NCBI RefSeq assembly: GCF_900104785.1
Contig: NZ_LT629733.1
Span: forward strand, 2,769,001-2,833,000
Direction of reading: 5' to 3'
DNA length: 64,000 nucleotides
Source of the DNA: Formosa sp. Hel1_31_208
Lineage (GTDB): Bacteria; Bacteroidota; Bacteroidia; Flavobacteriales; Flavobacteriaceae
The notes below the pieces were generated by a model. It saw nothing but the letters and a program-made list of their open reading frames with translations, was not told where the DNA came from and did no database searches. The position numbers and the translations under genes were made by a program. Of the stretch, positions 26,790 to 35,508 are shown one piece after another (the first letter of the stretch is position 1; each line of letters opens with the position of its first letter).

Positions 26790-27518
26790 ATGACAACACT
26801 AACAAAAATTACCATAGCAGTAGTCTTAAGTATATTGCTTATGTCTTGCAACTTTGATCTTAATTTAAGTCCCGGAGTTAATGGAAATGGAAATGTACAA
26901 ACCATTGAACGCATACTTGAAGATGACTTTAATCAAATTGAGGTGAGTCGAGGTATCGATGTTTATTTAACTCAAAGTGATAGGCCTATGCTGAAAGTAC
27001 AAGCAGATGAAAATTTACATAATATTATCATTACTGAAATTGACAACGGTGTATTGAAAATATATGCTGATGAAAACATTAGCTCTTCCGAATCGAAAAA
27101 AGTAATGGTAAATGTGAATACCCTAGATTTAATAGGCGCAACCAGTGGAAGCCACGTTTATACTACAAACACTATTGAAACTAACAGCATTAAACTAAAT
27201 TCAACAAGCGGAGCCCACATCGAAATTGATTTAGATGTACAGTCAACCGCTTTGAGTTCAACTAGTGGCAGTTTTATCAAGGTATCTGGGCGCACTATAC
27301 AATTGAGTGCTAATGCTACAAGTGGCGCTAATATTAAAACCAAGTCACTCATCACCCAAAATTGCACAGCTTCTGTAACAAGTGGCGCTAATATTGTAAT
27401 ATATGCTGAAGAAAAATTAACTGCAAGTGCATCAAGTGGCGGGAACATATCTTACCATGGAGATCCGAAATCAGTAAGCAAAAGTGCCGGTGTATCTGGC
27501 AGTATAAGAAAGCTATAA
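26790..27518 (+). CDS. Head GIN domain (DUF2807) lipoprotein
   Basis: A 242-residue exported protein with a lipoprotein-type signal (LLMSC) and a GIN/DUF2807 beta-helix: IERILEDDFNQIEVSRGIDVYLTQ, then repeated turns TSGSHV, TSGAHIEI, TSGSFIKV, TSGANIKT, TSGANIVI, SSGGNISYHG. These T-S-G turns stack into a right-handed beta-helix. The family is surface or periplasmic and of unknown ligand. It follows the PspC gene after 117 bases and is probably part of the same envelope module. Confidence 0.9.
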   Translation: MTTLTKITIAVVLSILLMSCNFDLNLSPGVNGNGNVQTIERILEDDFNQIEVSRGIDVYLTQSDRPMLKVQADENLHNIIITEIDNGVLKIYADENISSSESKKVMVNVNTLDLIGATSGSHVYTTNTIETNSIKLNSTSGAHIEIDLDVQSTALSSTSGSFIKVSGRTIQLSANATSGANIKTKSLITQNCTASVTSGANIVIYAEEKLTASASSGGNISYHGDPKSVSKSAGVSGSIRKL

Positions 27519-27553
27519 CTCCTAGCTAGCAACCAATTAATCAATCATTTTTT

Positions 27554-27591
27554 AAACCATTTCAAACTTATTACTGAGTTTGGGATGGTTT
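27554..27591 (+). terminator. Terminator after the first GIN gene
   Basis: A 15-bp stem (AAACCATTTCAAACT with AGTTTGGGATGGTTT, including two G-T pairs) with an 8-base loop, followed by TTGTTTT. Confidence 0.8.
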
Positions 27592-27627
27592 TTGTTTTAT
27601 ATTTGTTCTAATACTTAATTTATTATA

Positions 27628-28461
27628 ATGAAAAACATTGCCTTATTTCTATTGATTATTTTTGGTGTTGGTTCAACTAGTTTTGCGCAAGACACCGAAA
27701 GAATAAAAGGAGATAAAAATTTAACCATTAAACAAACCTACGTTGATGGTTTTAAAAAAATTGTGATTGGTGGAGACTTTGAGGTTGAGCTATATTACAA
27801 TAAAAAACCTTCTGTAGAAATTGAAACCGACGATAATCTTCATGAATATATCAATGTACAAGTTATTGATAGTGTTCTCACAATTACAACAAAACGTGAG
27901 ATTAGAGCAAAAAAACTAGAAGTAAAAGTTAATTATGGTGATGCATTCTCTACCATTGAAGTTAAAGACAATGGGGAAGTTAGATCTGTAACATCGTTAG
28001 AATTAAACAATGCTTCATTGAAAACCAGTGGTTCTGCTAGAGCTTATTTAAATATTAAAACAAATGATTTTAATTTTATAAGCACCGACAAAACTAAGGT
28101 GAAATTAAATGTAACCGCTACAAATGTGAAAGCAGAAATTAGCGATAACACCAAATTAGATGCACTTATCAATGCAAATGATCTAAAGATAGATTTATAC
28201 CAACGTGCTAATGTGAATATCGAAGGCACAGTAGACTCTCTCAATTTGAGAACAGATAACAACTCACAGTTTAACGGTAAGAATTTCACCTCTAAAACGT
28301 GTAATATTATTGCAGAAATGGCCAGTGATATCTATGTAGAAGTTACCGAAAATATTATCATAGAAACTTCGGGTTCAAGCGAAATTTATTTGTTTGGAAA
28401 TCCGAAAATCATTATTAATAGGTTTACAGATACTGTTAAACTCCAAAAGAAAGAGAAATAG
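27628..28461 (+). CDS. Head GIN domain (DUF2807) exported protein
   Basis: A 277-residue protein with a signal peptide (STSFA-Q) and a DUF2807 region: YVDGFKKIVIGGDFEVELYYN, then a beta-helix with less regular turns, ending ETSGSSEIYLFGNPKI. It is a diverged paralogue of the neighbouring GIN lipoprotein but is not a lipoprotein and has lost most T-S-G turns. It stands behind its own terminator-separated region, so it may be expressed separately. Confidence 0.88.
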   Translation: MKNIALFLLIIFGVGSTSFAQDTERIKGDKNLTIKQTYVDGFKKIVIGGDFEVELYYNKKPSVEIETDDNLHEYINVQVIDSVLTITTKREIRAKKLEVKVNYGDAFSTIEVKDNGEVRSVTSLELNNASLKTSGSARAYLNIKTNDFNFISTDKTKVKLNVTATNVKAEISDNTKLDALINANDLKIDLYQRANVNIEGTVDSLNLRTDNNSQFNGKNFTSKTCNIIAEMASDIYVEVTENIIIETSGSSEIYLFGNPKIIINRFTDTVKLQKKEK

Positions 28462-28483
28462 ATTTATCCCTGTTTATAACACA

Positions 28484-28520
28484 AAAAAAATCCGAAATCA
28501 TATGACTTCGGATTTTTTTT
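28484..28520. terminator. Bidirectional terminator between GIN gene and trxB
   Basis: AAAAAATCCGAA / TTCGGATTTTTT with a 10-base loop, between convergent genes ending at 28461 and 28537. Confidence 0.88.
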
Positions 28521-28536
28521 GTTGTAATTCTAGACT

Positions 28537-29514
28537 TTAATATACAGGAGTAGAAACTTCAAAATCCGACTCTTTTGCTGCTAAGTAACGTTCTGCATCT
28601 AAGGCTGCCATGCATCCAGTACCTGCAGCTGTCACTGCTTGACGGTAGACATGATCTGCCGCATCACCTGATACAAAAACGCCATCAATATTCGTTTTTG
28701 CTGTTCCAGGCACATTAATTATATAACCTGTTTCGTCTAAATCTAAATAGCCTTTAAAAATATCTGTATTGGGTTTATGACCGATAGCCACGAAGAATCC
28801 TGTTGCTGGGATTTCAAACTTCTCTTTGGTTTTATTATTAAATGCTCTCACTCCAGTTACAACTTGACCATCTCCTAATACCTCATCGGTTTCGGTATTG
28901 TAAAGAATCTCAATATTAGGTGTGTTAATAACACGATTAGCCATAATTTTTGAAGCTCTAAACTCATCTCTACGAACTAGCATTGTCACTTTGGTACATA
29001 ATTTTGACAAATAGTGAGCTTCCTCACAAGCGCTATCTCCTGCTCCAACAATTACTACTTCTTGGTTTCTGTAGAAAAATCCATCACAAACCGCACAAGC
29101 AGAAACACCTCCACCTAATTTTAAATACTTTTGTTCAGACTCTAATCCTAAGTATTTAGCAGATGCGCCAGTAGAAATAATTACGGTTTTACAATGTATC
29201 TCTTTTGTATCGTTAACCCACACTTTATGTACATCTCCAGAAAAATCAACTTTAGTTATCCAACCATCACGAATATCAGTTCCAAATCGTGCAGCTTGAT
29301 TTTGTAATTCGATCATCATTGCCGGACCAGTAATTCCGTCAGGATAACCAGGAAAATTCTCAACATCATTAGTCGTTGTTAATTGACCTCCTGGCTGAGT
29401 TCCTTGATATAATACAGGTTCCATATTTGCTCTTGATGCATATATTGCTGCGGTATATCCTGCCGGTCCCGAACCTATAATAAGGCACTTTACTTTTTCT
29501 ATTGTATCAGACAT
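28537..29514 (-). CDS. trxB: Thioredoxin-disulfide reductase
   Basis: A 325-residue flavoprotein that passes electrons from NADPH to thioredoxin in the cytosol. FAD-binding GSGPAGYTAAIYASRA is at residues 14-29, the redox pair CAVC is at residues 140-143, NADP-binding GAGDSACEEAHYLS follows, and the FAD end block GVFVSGDAADHVYRQAVTAAGTGCMAALDAE is intact. Length is standard. A TACTTTTG -7 element lies upstream at 29539-29546 on the minus strand. It is monocistronic here. Confidence 0.97.
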   Translation of the reverse strand: MSDTIEKVKCLIIGSGPAGYTAAIYASRANMEPVLYQGTQPGGQLTTTNDVENFPGYPDGITGPAMMIELQNQAARFGTDIRDGWITKVDFSGDVHKVWVNDTKEIHCKTVIISTGASAKYLGLESEQKYLKLGGGVSACAVCDGFFYRNQEVVIVGAGDSACEEAHYLSKLCTKVTMLVRRDEFRASKIMANRVINTPNIEILYNTETDEVLGDGQVVTGVRAFNNKTKEKFEIPATGFFVAIGHKPNTDIFKGYLDLDETGYIINVPGTAKTNIDGVFVSGDAADHVYRQAVTAAGTGCMAALDAERYLAAKESDFEVSTPVY

Positions 29515-29538
29515 ATTCTTATTTCAATTTATATTCAA

Positions 29539-29546
29539 CAAAAGTA
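29539..29546 (-). promoter_or_regulatory. -7 promoter element of trxB
   Basis: TACTTTTG on the minus strand, 25 bases before the trxB start, matches TAnnTTTG. A TTTG at 29574-29571 lies upstream but at a longer than usual spacing (24 bases), so the -33 part is uncertain. Confidence 0.45.
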
Positions 29547-29670
29547 GGATTTTTGATGAAAACCTTACATCAAAGTTATCAACAGTTCTAATAAAGATAT
29601 TAGTAAATTCAATGCGTTTTAATTAGGTAAAGCGGTGACTAATATTATCACCGAGGTTTCTAAGCGTCTA

Positions 29671-29706
29671 AAAAAAAAAAGCTGAACAATATTGTTCAGC
29701 TTTTTT
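29671..29706 (-). terminator. Terminator of the tRNA transcript
   Basis: A perfect 20-base palindrome (29681-29700, GCTGAACAAT arm) between A and T tracts lies just 3' of tRNA-Pro on the minus strand. It could also act on plus-strand transcripts. Confidence 0.85.
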
Positions 29707-29708
29707 AG

Positions 29709-29783
29709 TCGGGGTGGCAGGATTCGAACCTGCGACCTCCGCGTCCCAAACGCGGCGCGATAACCGGGCTACGCTACACCCCG
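29709..29783 (-). tRNA. tRNA-Pro (anticodon TGG)
   Basis: On the minus strand the 7-bp acceptor stem CGGGGTG / CACCCCG closes with discriminator A; the anticodon arm is CCGCGTTTGGGACGCGG with anticodon TGG; the T-arm carries GGTTCGAATCC. No CCA is encoded. It follows tRNA-Ser by 38 bases on the same strand and ends at a strong terminator. Confidence 0.96.
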
Positions 29784-29821
29784 AATTGGCTATCTATTTC
29801 ATCCATTACAAATGAAATTTG

Positions 29822-29910
29822 CGGAGAGACAGGGATTCGAACCCTGGGTACCTATTTCTAGGTACGACGATTTAGCAAACCGCTCCTTTCGGCCACTCAG
29901 GCACCTCTCC
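29822..29910 (-). tRNA. tRNA-Ser (anticodon GCT)
   Basis: A class-II tRNA with a long variable arm (GTACCTAGAAATAGGTAC). The acceptor stem GGAGAGG pairs with the 3' end TCTCTCC (one wobble or mismatch), the anticodon loop reads TTGCTAA with anticodon GCT, and the T-arm has GGTTCGAATCC. It is the first of two tRNAs in one minus-strand transcript. Confidence 0.96.
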
Positions 29911-29954
29911 AGTTTTTTATTAGAACTTAGCATTTTTTGTTTCAAATGCGGATG

Positions 29955-29985
29955 CAAATGTAACTTTTCATTAGCAACAATACAA
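29955..29985 (-). promoter_or_regulatory. Promoter of the tRNA-Ser/tRNA-Pro transcript
   Basis: Minus strand: TTG (29985-29983), 20 bases, TACATTTG (29962-29955), a full match to the Bacteroidota -33/-7 pattern, about 45 bases before tRNA-Ser. Confidence 0.7.
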
Positions 29986-30015
29986 CAGTTTTTTGGATTT
30001 TTTTCTACGAAAATA

Positions 30016-32061
30016 TTATTCTGGGTATTCAATTCTCAGATGAAAGATATTAGCTAACTTCATTTTGAGAACTTTCTTGATAGACTGTATTTCTTTAAAC
30101 GTAATATTTGCATTTAAAAACTGATCGTCTTCCATTTGTTTACTAATAATACTCTCTACGAATTTATCGATTTTTGTGGTAGTAGGTTCTTTTAAACTCT
30201 TTGAGGCTGCCTCAACACTATCACACATCATTAATATTGCCGTTTCCTTGCTGAATGGCTTTGGACCCGGATATCTAAAATCGGCATCATTTGTTTCATC
30301 ATTCAGGTCTTTTTCTTTTCGATAAAAATAATACACCATACTCGTGCCGTGATGCGTTCTAATGAAATCTATGACACGATCTGGCAGGTTATTTTTCTTT
30401 GCAATTTCAATACCATCTAGTACATGATCAATTATAATTTCGGTGCTTTCTCTTGAAGATAATTCATCATGAGGATTAATACCTGTGGCTTGATTTTCAG
30501 TAAAATATGTAGGATTCTTCATTTTGCCAATATCATGATACAATGCACCTACTCTAATAAGCATCGCATTAGCACCTATTTCGTTAGCAGAAGCTTCCGC
30601 CAAGTTAGCCACGTTTAAAGAATGATGGAATGTTCCTGGCGCCTTATTGGAAAGCTCTTTTAAGAGTTTCGTATTGGTATCAGATAATTCTAAAAGTGAC
30701 ACATCAGATACAAGTCCGAATAGTTTTTCATAAATATATATCAACGGTTGAACGAACAATGTTGCCAAACCACAAAGCACAAAAAGCCCAAAAGTTCTAG
30801 GGTCCAAATTTGTGATATCACCTTCCTGTATCACAAAAAACGCAAAATAGGCTATGATGTAAATAAGCGTAATCTGTCCTACTGAAATAAATAAATTTGC
30901 TCTTTTATATAATTCTGAAACCGTTAATATAGTAACGATACCCGCAATGATTTGTAAAAACATATACTCATAACTATTGGGTACTATAAACCCCAAAAGA
31001 AGTACTGTTAATACATGGGCAAACAAACCTAATCTCGCGTCAAAAAAGGCTTTTAGTACTAATGGAAGAATACATAAAGGTACTACATAGACGTATTGTG
31101 CATTATAATTGATGACCAACGTAGTCAAAAGAATCATCAATAAAATATTAAAAAATATGAAGGTGACTTTGGTGTTATCTAAAAACACCTCAATTCTATA
31201 TTTTCTTAAAAATAAAAGTAACATCAATAAGGCTAAAGCAACTAATAAAGCATATGCAAATATGATGAGATTATAGTTAGATTCATTCCAAACCTGAGAT
31301 TCGTACTCTGACTCTAGCGACTTTAATTCTTCATATTTTTCTCCTTCTACAATTTCGCCTTTAGAAATGATAAGTGTTCCTTTTTCAATACTTCCTCTAA
31401 CCGTAGAAATACTACCAAGACGCTCCTGAAGTGCGTTTTGTGTAAATGAAGTATTTAGCTTTAAATTTGGTTGTATGACATCGAAAAAAACAGAAGTCAA
31501 GGCTGCGTTAAACTGTTCTAGTCCGCTATTTGAAAGGTTATCACCCAAAATATTAATAAACCCATCAAGCTTAGTGAGGTTCGCAAACTTTGTTTCTCCA
31601 AATTGTCGCTGTGCATCGAGTAAAATAACATTTTTATTGGAAGAATACTTATAGTCTTCATCTAAAACACCGAAGGTATACAGCTCATTAATAGTTCTTT
31701 CTCCAATGTCATATAAATTTCTGTGTTTAGCAATAATACTATCAGAAAATGTCTTACTAAACTGTTCCGAATAATCAGTCAAAACACTATCTATAATAGC
31801 CTTGTCGATATCAAAATATAGCGAACTCTTTTCGGTGGCTTCAATTCGTTCTTTTTCAATTTCTTCAGAAGATTTCTTAATAGCGAAGTCAAAAGGAGCC
31901 AATAAGCTTTCTGATTGCCAGGGCTTCCCTTTATCAAAATCGTATTTAAATTTTCCACTCTTCGGAAAGAGATACACAATTAAAAAGGTCGTACTTAAAA
32001 ACAATAGCACTTTATACATTAGTGCATGATTTTTATACCACTTATTCACCCAGTCATTCAT
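30016..32061 (-). CDS. 7TM-HD family membrane phosphodiesterase (PgpH-like)
   Basis: A 681-residue membrane protein with one N-terminal TM segment (residues 15-32), a large extracytoplasmic 7TMR-HDED-like domain (to about residue 265), seven TM segments (about 268-455), and a cytoplasmic HD domain with HHSLNVANLAEASA (His479) and HDIGK (His509, Asp510). The related PgpH proteins hydrolyse cyclic di-AMP, so this is a candidate second-messenger phosphodiesterase; the substrate here is inferred. It is transcribed alone, with a TACTTTTG -7 element at 32126-32133. Confidence 0.9.
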   Translation of the reverse strand: MNDWVNKWYKNHALMYKVLLFLSTTFLIVYLFPKSGKFKYDFDKGKPWQSESLLAPFDFAIKKSSEEIEKERIEATEKSSLYFDIDKAIIDSVLTDYSEQFSKTFSDSIIAKHRNLYDIGERTINELYTFGVLDEDYKYSSNKNVILLDAQRQFGETKFANLTKLDGFINILGDNLSNSGLEQFNAALTSVFFDVIQPNLKLNTSFTQNALQERLGSISTVRGSIEKGTLIISKGEIVEGEKYEELKSLESEYESQVWNESNYNLIIFAYALLVALALLMLLLFLRKYRIEVFLDNTKVTFIFFNILLMILLTTLVINYNAQYVYVVPLCILPLVLKAFFDARLGLFAHVLTVLLLGFIVPNSYEYMFLQIIAGIVTILTVSELYKRANLFISVGQITLIYIIAYFAFFVIQEGDITNLDPRTFGLFVLCGLATLFVQPLIYIYEKLFGLVSDVSLLELSDTNTKLLKELSNKAPGTFHHSLNVANLAEASANEIGANAMLIRVGALYHDIGKMKNPTYFTENQATGINPHDELSSRESTEIIIDHVLDGIEIAKKNNLPDRVIDFIRTHHGTSMVYYFYRKEKDLNDETNDADFRYPGPKPFSKETAILMMCDSVEAASKSLKEPTTTKIDKFVESIISKQMEDDQFLNANITFKEIQSIKKVLKMKLANIFHLRIEYPE

Positions 32062-32125
32062 TTGAAATCTGATTTCAGCACAGAAATACCATCTATTCCT
32101 TTGGTTCTATTTGTGCTCATACTGT

Positions 32126-32133
32126 CAAAAGTA
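32126..32133 (-). promoter_or_regulatory. -7 element of the 7TM-HD gene
   Basis: TACTTTTG on the minus strand, 64 bases before the start codon; no clear TTG at the expected upstream spacing. Confidence 0.4.
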
Positions 32134-32192
32134 AGAAAATATAATAGAATTGAGGTTATTAGTTCATAGGGGCTATTTAATTAAAAATTGAT

Positions 32193-32200
32193 TAATTTTG
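32193..32200 (+). promoter_or_regulatory. -7 element of the thiolase gene
   Basis: TAATTTTG, 25 bases before the thiolase ATG, matches TAnnTTTG. No convincing -33 TTG is present. Confidence 0.4.
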
Positions 32201-32225
32201 CAGCTAGAAAATAAAAAGATTTAAA

Positions 32226-33404
32226 ATGAGTAGAGATGTCGTAATTGTATCAACAGCAAGAACTCCAATAGGAAGTTTTTTAGGTGCTTTATCAACCATA
32301 CCTGCACCAAAACTAGGTGCTATTGCCATTAAAGGCGCATTAGATAAAATCAAGCTGAATCCAGAACTTGTGGAAGAGGTTTTAATGGGAAATGTTGTAC
32401 AAGCTGGAACTGGTCAAGCTCCTGCTAGACAAGCTGCCATTTATGCAGGTATTCCCGATTCAGTACCATGTACTACGATTAATAAAGTATGTGCCTCTGG
32501 AATGAAGGCGGTCATGCAGGCTGCTCAATCAATTGCACTTGGCGATACTGATATTATTGTAGCTGGAGGAATGGAAAATATGAGTATGATTCCACACTAT
32601 CTTCATGCAAGAACAGGAACCAAATTCGGACCTGCCACCTTGATAGATGGTATGCAAAAAGATGGATTGGTTGATGCCTATGATCAAAATGCAATGGGTG
32701 TTTGTGCCGATGCTTGTGCTACAGAATATGAGTTTTCAAGAGAGGACCAAGATACGTATGCCATTCAATCCTACCAGCGCTCTTCTGCTGCTTGGGATGC
32801 TGGAAAATTTGACAACGAAGTTGTTCCTGTTGAAGTACCACAAAGACGCGGAGAACCAATAGTGGTCTCAAAGGACGAAGAATATACGAATGTTAAGATG
32901 GAAAAAATTCCAGCGTTAAGACCTGCTTTCACCAAAGAAGGAACTGTAACCGCTGCGAATGCGTCAACTATAAATGATGGTGCCGGAGCTATGGTATTAA
33001 TGAGTAGAGAAAAGGCCGATGAATTAGGATTAACACCTCTTGCAACGATTAAAAGTTATGCCGATGCCGCACAAGAACCAAAGTGGTTTACTACTGCGCC
33101 AGCCAAAGCTTTACCAAAAGCTTTGGACAAAGCAGGCATTTCAATAAAAGATGTTGATTATTTCGAATTTAATGAAGCATTTTCTGTTGTTGGATTAGCC
33201 AATATGAAAATTTTAGGGTTAGAAGACAGTACTGTCAATGTAAATGGTGGCGCTGTCTCGTTAGGGCATCCATTAGGCTGTTCTGGCGTTAGAATTATTA
33301 TTACCTTATTGAGTGTACTTCAACAAAATAATGCAAAAGTAGGTGCTGCCGCAATCTGTAATGGTGGTGGCGGTGCATCAGCAATTGTAATAGAACGTAA
33401 TTAA
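32226..33404 (+). CDS. Acetyl-CoA C-acetyltransferase (thiolase)
   Basis: A 392-residue thiolase that condenses or cleaves acyl-CoA units (acetoacetyl-CoA type). The nucleophile Cys89 is in NKVCASGMKA, the GHPLGCSG block carries the catalytic His near residue 348, and the second Cys is in ICNGGGGASA near residue 378. NEAFS is also present. Length is standard for biosynthetic/degradative thiolases. Followed after 9 bases by the NlpC/P60 gene, probably cotranscribed. Confidence 0.95.
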   Translation: MSRDVVIVSTARTPIGSFLGALSTIPAPKLGAIAIKGALDKIKLNPELVEEVLMGNVVQAGTGQAPARQAAIYAGIPDSVPCTTINKVCASGMKAVMQAAQSIALGDTDIIVAGGMENMSMIPHYLHARTGTKFGPATLIDGMQKDGLVDAYDQNAMGVCADACATEYEFSREDQDTYAIQSYQRSSAAWDAGKFDNEVVPVEVPQRRGEPIVVSKDEEYTNVKMEKIPALRPAFTKEGTVTAANASTINDGAGAMVLMSREKADELGLTPLATIKSYADAAQEPKWFTTAPAKALPKALDKAGISIKDVDYFEFNEAFSVVGLANMKILGLEDSTVNVNGGAVSLGHPLGCSGVRIIITLLSVLQQNNAKVGAAAICNGGGGASAIVIERN

Positions 33405-33413
33405 TATAACCTA

Positions 33414-34163
33414 ATGCAATACGGAATTTGTAATCTGAGTATTGTTCCTCTTAGAGTTGAACCAAGTGATGCTTGTGAATTAGTTTCTCAAGTATTATAT
33501 GGCGAATTATTCAAAGTACTAGAACAACGTAAATCTTGGAGTAGAATTCGATTGGCATTTGACAAATATGAAGGTTGGATTGACAACAAACAGTATCTTG
33601 AAATTACAGAGGATAACTATAAGAATATAACGCAACAGCAACCGATCCTTTCTAGTGATCTCATTGAGTATGTTCAGGATGAAAACGACCAATTATACAC
33701 GATTCCGATTGGCTCATCTCTTAATGGTTTAGAATTGTTAAATCACACACATGACGGTAATTCAATAGCATTAAAACAGGACAAAACCAACCTGATCAAA
33801 ACAGCATTTACCTACCTTAATGCCCCCTACCTTTGGGGAGGAAAAACTCCGTTTGGGATAGACTGTTCAGGTTTTACTCAAATGGTATATAAAATCAATG
33901 GTTATCATTTACTTCGTGATGCATCACAACAAGCAACACAAGGTATAGCATTAAGTTTTATTGAAGAAAGTGAACCAGGTGACCTCGCATTTTTTGATAA
34001 TTCTGAAGGTCATATCACCCACGTGGGTATCATCATGGAAGATAATTACATCATTCATGCGCATGGCAAAGTTAGAATAGATCGACTAGATCACTCCGGA
34101 ATTTATAATGTAGACAAAGGAATGCATTCTCACAAATTGAGAGTTATTAAAAAGATTATATAA
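33414..34163 (+). CDS. NlpC/P60 family (C40) peptidase with SH3-like N-terminus
   Basis: A 249-residue protein with an N-terminal bacterial SH3-like half (LRVEPSDACELVSQVLYGE, SWSRIRLAFDKYEGWID) and a C-terminal C40 peptidase domain from about residue 125: YLWGGKTPFGIDCSGF with catalytic Cys151, GHITHVGI with His200, and a third polar residue in IIHAHGKVRID. Such enzymes cut peptidoglycan stem peptides at gamma-D-Glu bonds. No signal peptide is visible, so it may recycle muropeptides in the cytosol. A strong terminator follows. Confidence 0.92.
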   Translation: MQYGICNLSIVPLRVEPSDACELVSQVLYGELFKVLEQRKSWSRIRLAFDKYEGWIDNKQYLEITEDNYKNITQQQPILSSDLIEYVQDENDQLYTIPIGSSLNGLELLNHTHDGNSIALKQDKTNLIKTAFTYLNAPYLWGGKTPFGIDCSGFTQMVYKINGYHLLRDASQQATQGIALSFIEESEPGDLAFFDNSEGHITHVGIIMEDNYIIHAHGKVRIDRLDHSGIYNVDKGMHSHKLRVIKKII

Positions 34164-34196
34164 AAAAAGCGATTAGAATTCTAATCGCTTTTTTTA
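34163..34196. terminator. Bidirectional terminator after the C40 peptidase gene
   Basis: The palindrome AGCGATTAGA / TCTAATCGCT between A and T tracts, separating two convergent genes. Confidence 0.9.
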
Positions 34197-34211
34197 CGCT
34201 TATTTGCTAAA

Positions 34212-35483
34212 TTAATTTCCTGCTTCTAATTCTGCAACTTTAGCTTTCATGGCCTTAAACTTATCAGTTTCGCCAATAGCACTATATATATTCATTAGCG
34301 TTTGTGCAGCTTGAATATCTTTAGGCTTCAATTTTAAAGTTGTTTCAAGGTAAGGAATAGCAGACTCATAAATACTTGTACGTTGCGCCTTTAACTCATC
34401 ATAGCGCTTATTGTCAGCTTTTGATGTGCCTAGAGAATTCATCTCTGCTACTAAATCTTTTTCAGTACTTAATAAAAGTACAGCCATATTATTATAAGCA
34501 TCTGTATATGATGGATCTAATTCTATTGCTTTTTCATAATAAGCCATAGCTGATTCGCTATCGCCTGATTCTGCCGAAATAACTCCTAAGTTATACTGAA
34601 GTTCAGCATTATTAGGATCTTTCGCTGTAGCTTCTTGCATTAAGTCTTTAAAGCGATCTGTGTTTCCCATTTTAAGTTGCACATTGGCTTCAGAAAGCAA
34701 TAAACCTAAATCATCAGGGTTTTTCTCTCGAGCCAACTTCATAGCTTCAACTGCCTTCTCATCATTACCGTTAGCAACGTGGATTAAAGCAATATTTTTT
34801 ACAATCTCTGCAGCTTTCGAATCCGTTTTCTTATCCTTTGGAGCGATATGTGTGCCAGCTCTAACCGAATAATCTCTCAGACTTTTAGTATCAAATGGAT
34901 CTATTTCTCCAGTTTCTTTATTCGTTGCAGTGTACTGAATTGCGATTCCTTCAAAACCTAAATCTCTTAATTCTTCATAATATTTTAAAGAGGTATTATA
35001 GTCTTGTGCCGTCACCGCTGTTGATGCTGCATAATAAAGATATAAGGTGTCTTTTGGCGACATGCGATACGCCTTTTCAAAATCTGCTGAAGATTTTAGA
35101 TAGTCTTTACTTGTTAAAGATGCGTTTGCTTTCGTAAGAAAATTATTGAGCATTTGAGATTTTAAATCCTCAATCTGCCCACTATATTTCCCACTGCCAC
35201 CTTCAATAGTTCCTACCATATCAAAGCTTTCAATAGCTTTATCGATATCAGCATTTGATGCTGTACCATTCGCGTACAGCGCTTGACCCATTAAAAAATG
35301 GTATTTTGCTTTTGATTTATCATCTGCTGCACCCATCAATGACTCTGCCGATTGTAAAGCCGATTTAGCATCGGCAAAGTTTCCTGTTTTAATTGCTTTT
35401 TCAGCTGTTTTAAGTTCTTTCTTTTGTGAAAATGAAACAGTACCTACCAAAAGTGCTAGAGCAACTACAATTTGTTTTTTCAT
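34212..35483 (-). CDS. Exported tetratricopeptide-repeat protein
   Basis: A 423-residue protein with a signal peptide (ALALLVGTVSFS-Q) and about eight TPR-like helical pairs, clearest in AELQYNLGVISAESGDSESAMAYYEKAIELDPSYTDAY (about residues 292-330). TPRs mediate protein contacts in the periplasm. The gene lies 25 bases after gyrA on the same strand and is probably read from the gyrA promoter. No catalytic motif is visible. Confidence 0.88.
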   Translation of the reverse strand: MKKQIVVALALLVGTVSFSQKKELKTAEKAIKTGNFADAKSALQSAESLMGAADDKSKAKYHFLMGQALYANGTASNADIDKAIESFDMVGTIEGGSGKYSGQIEDLKSQMLNNFLTKANASLTSKDYLKSSADFEKAYRMSPKDTLYLYYAASTAVTAQDYNTSLKYYEELRDLGFEGIAIQYTATNKETGEIDPFDTKSLRDYSVRAGTHIAPKDKKTDSKAAEIVKNIALIHVANGNDEKAVEAMKLAREKNPDDLGLLLSEANVQLKMGNTDRFKDLMQEATAKDPNNAELQYNLGVISAESGDSESAMAYYEKAIELDPSYTDAYNNMAVLLLSTEKDLVAEMNSLGTSKADNKRYDELKAQRTSIYESAIPYLETTLKLKPKDIQAAQTLMNIYSAIGETDKFKAMKAKVAELEAGN

Positions 35484-35508
35484 TGTTAATTGTTTTTATT
35501 ATTAATCG

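Noticed and set aside
29799..30057. Open frames over the tRNA-Ser gene on both strands
   Set aside because: They overlap the tRNA and lack recognisable protein features.
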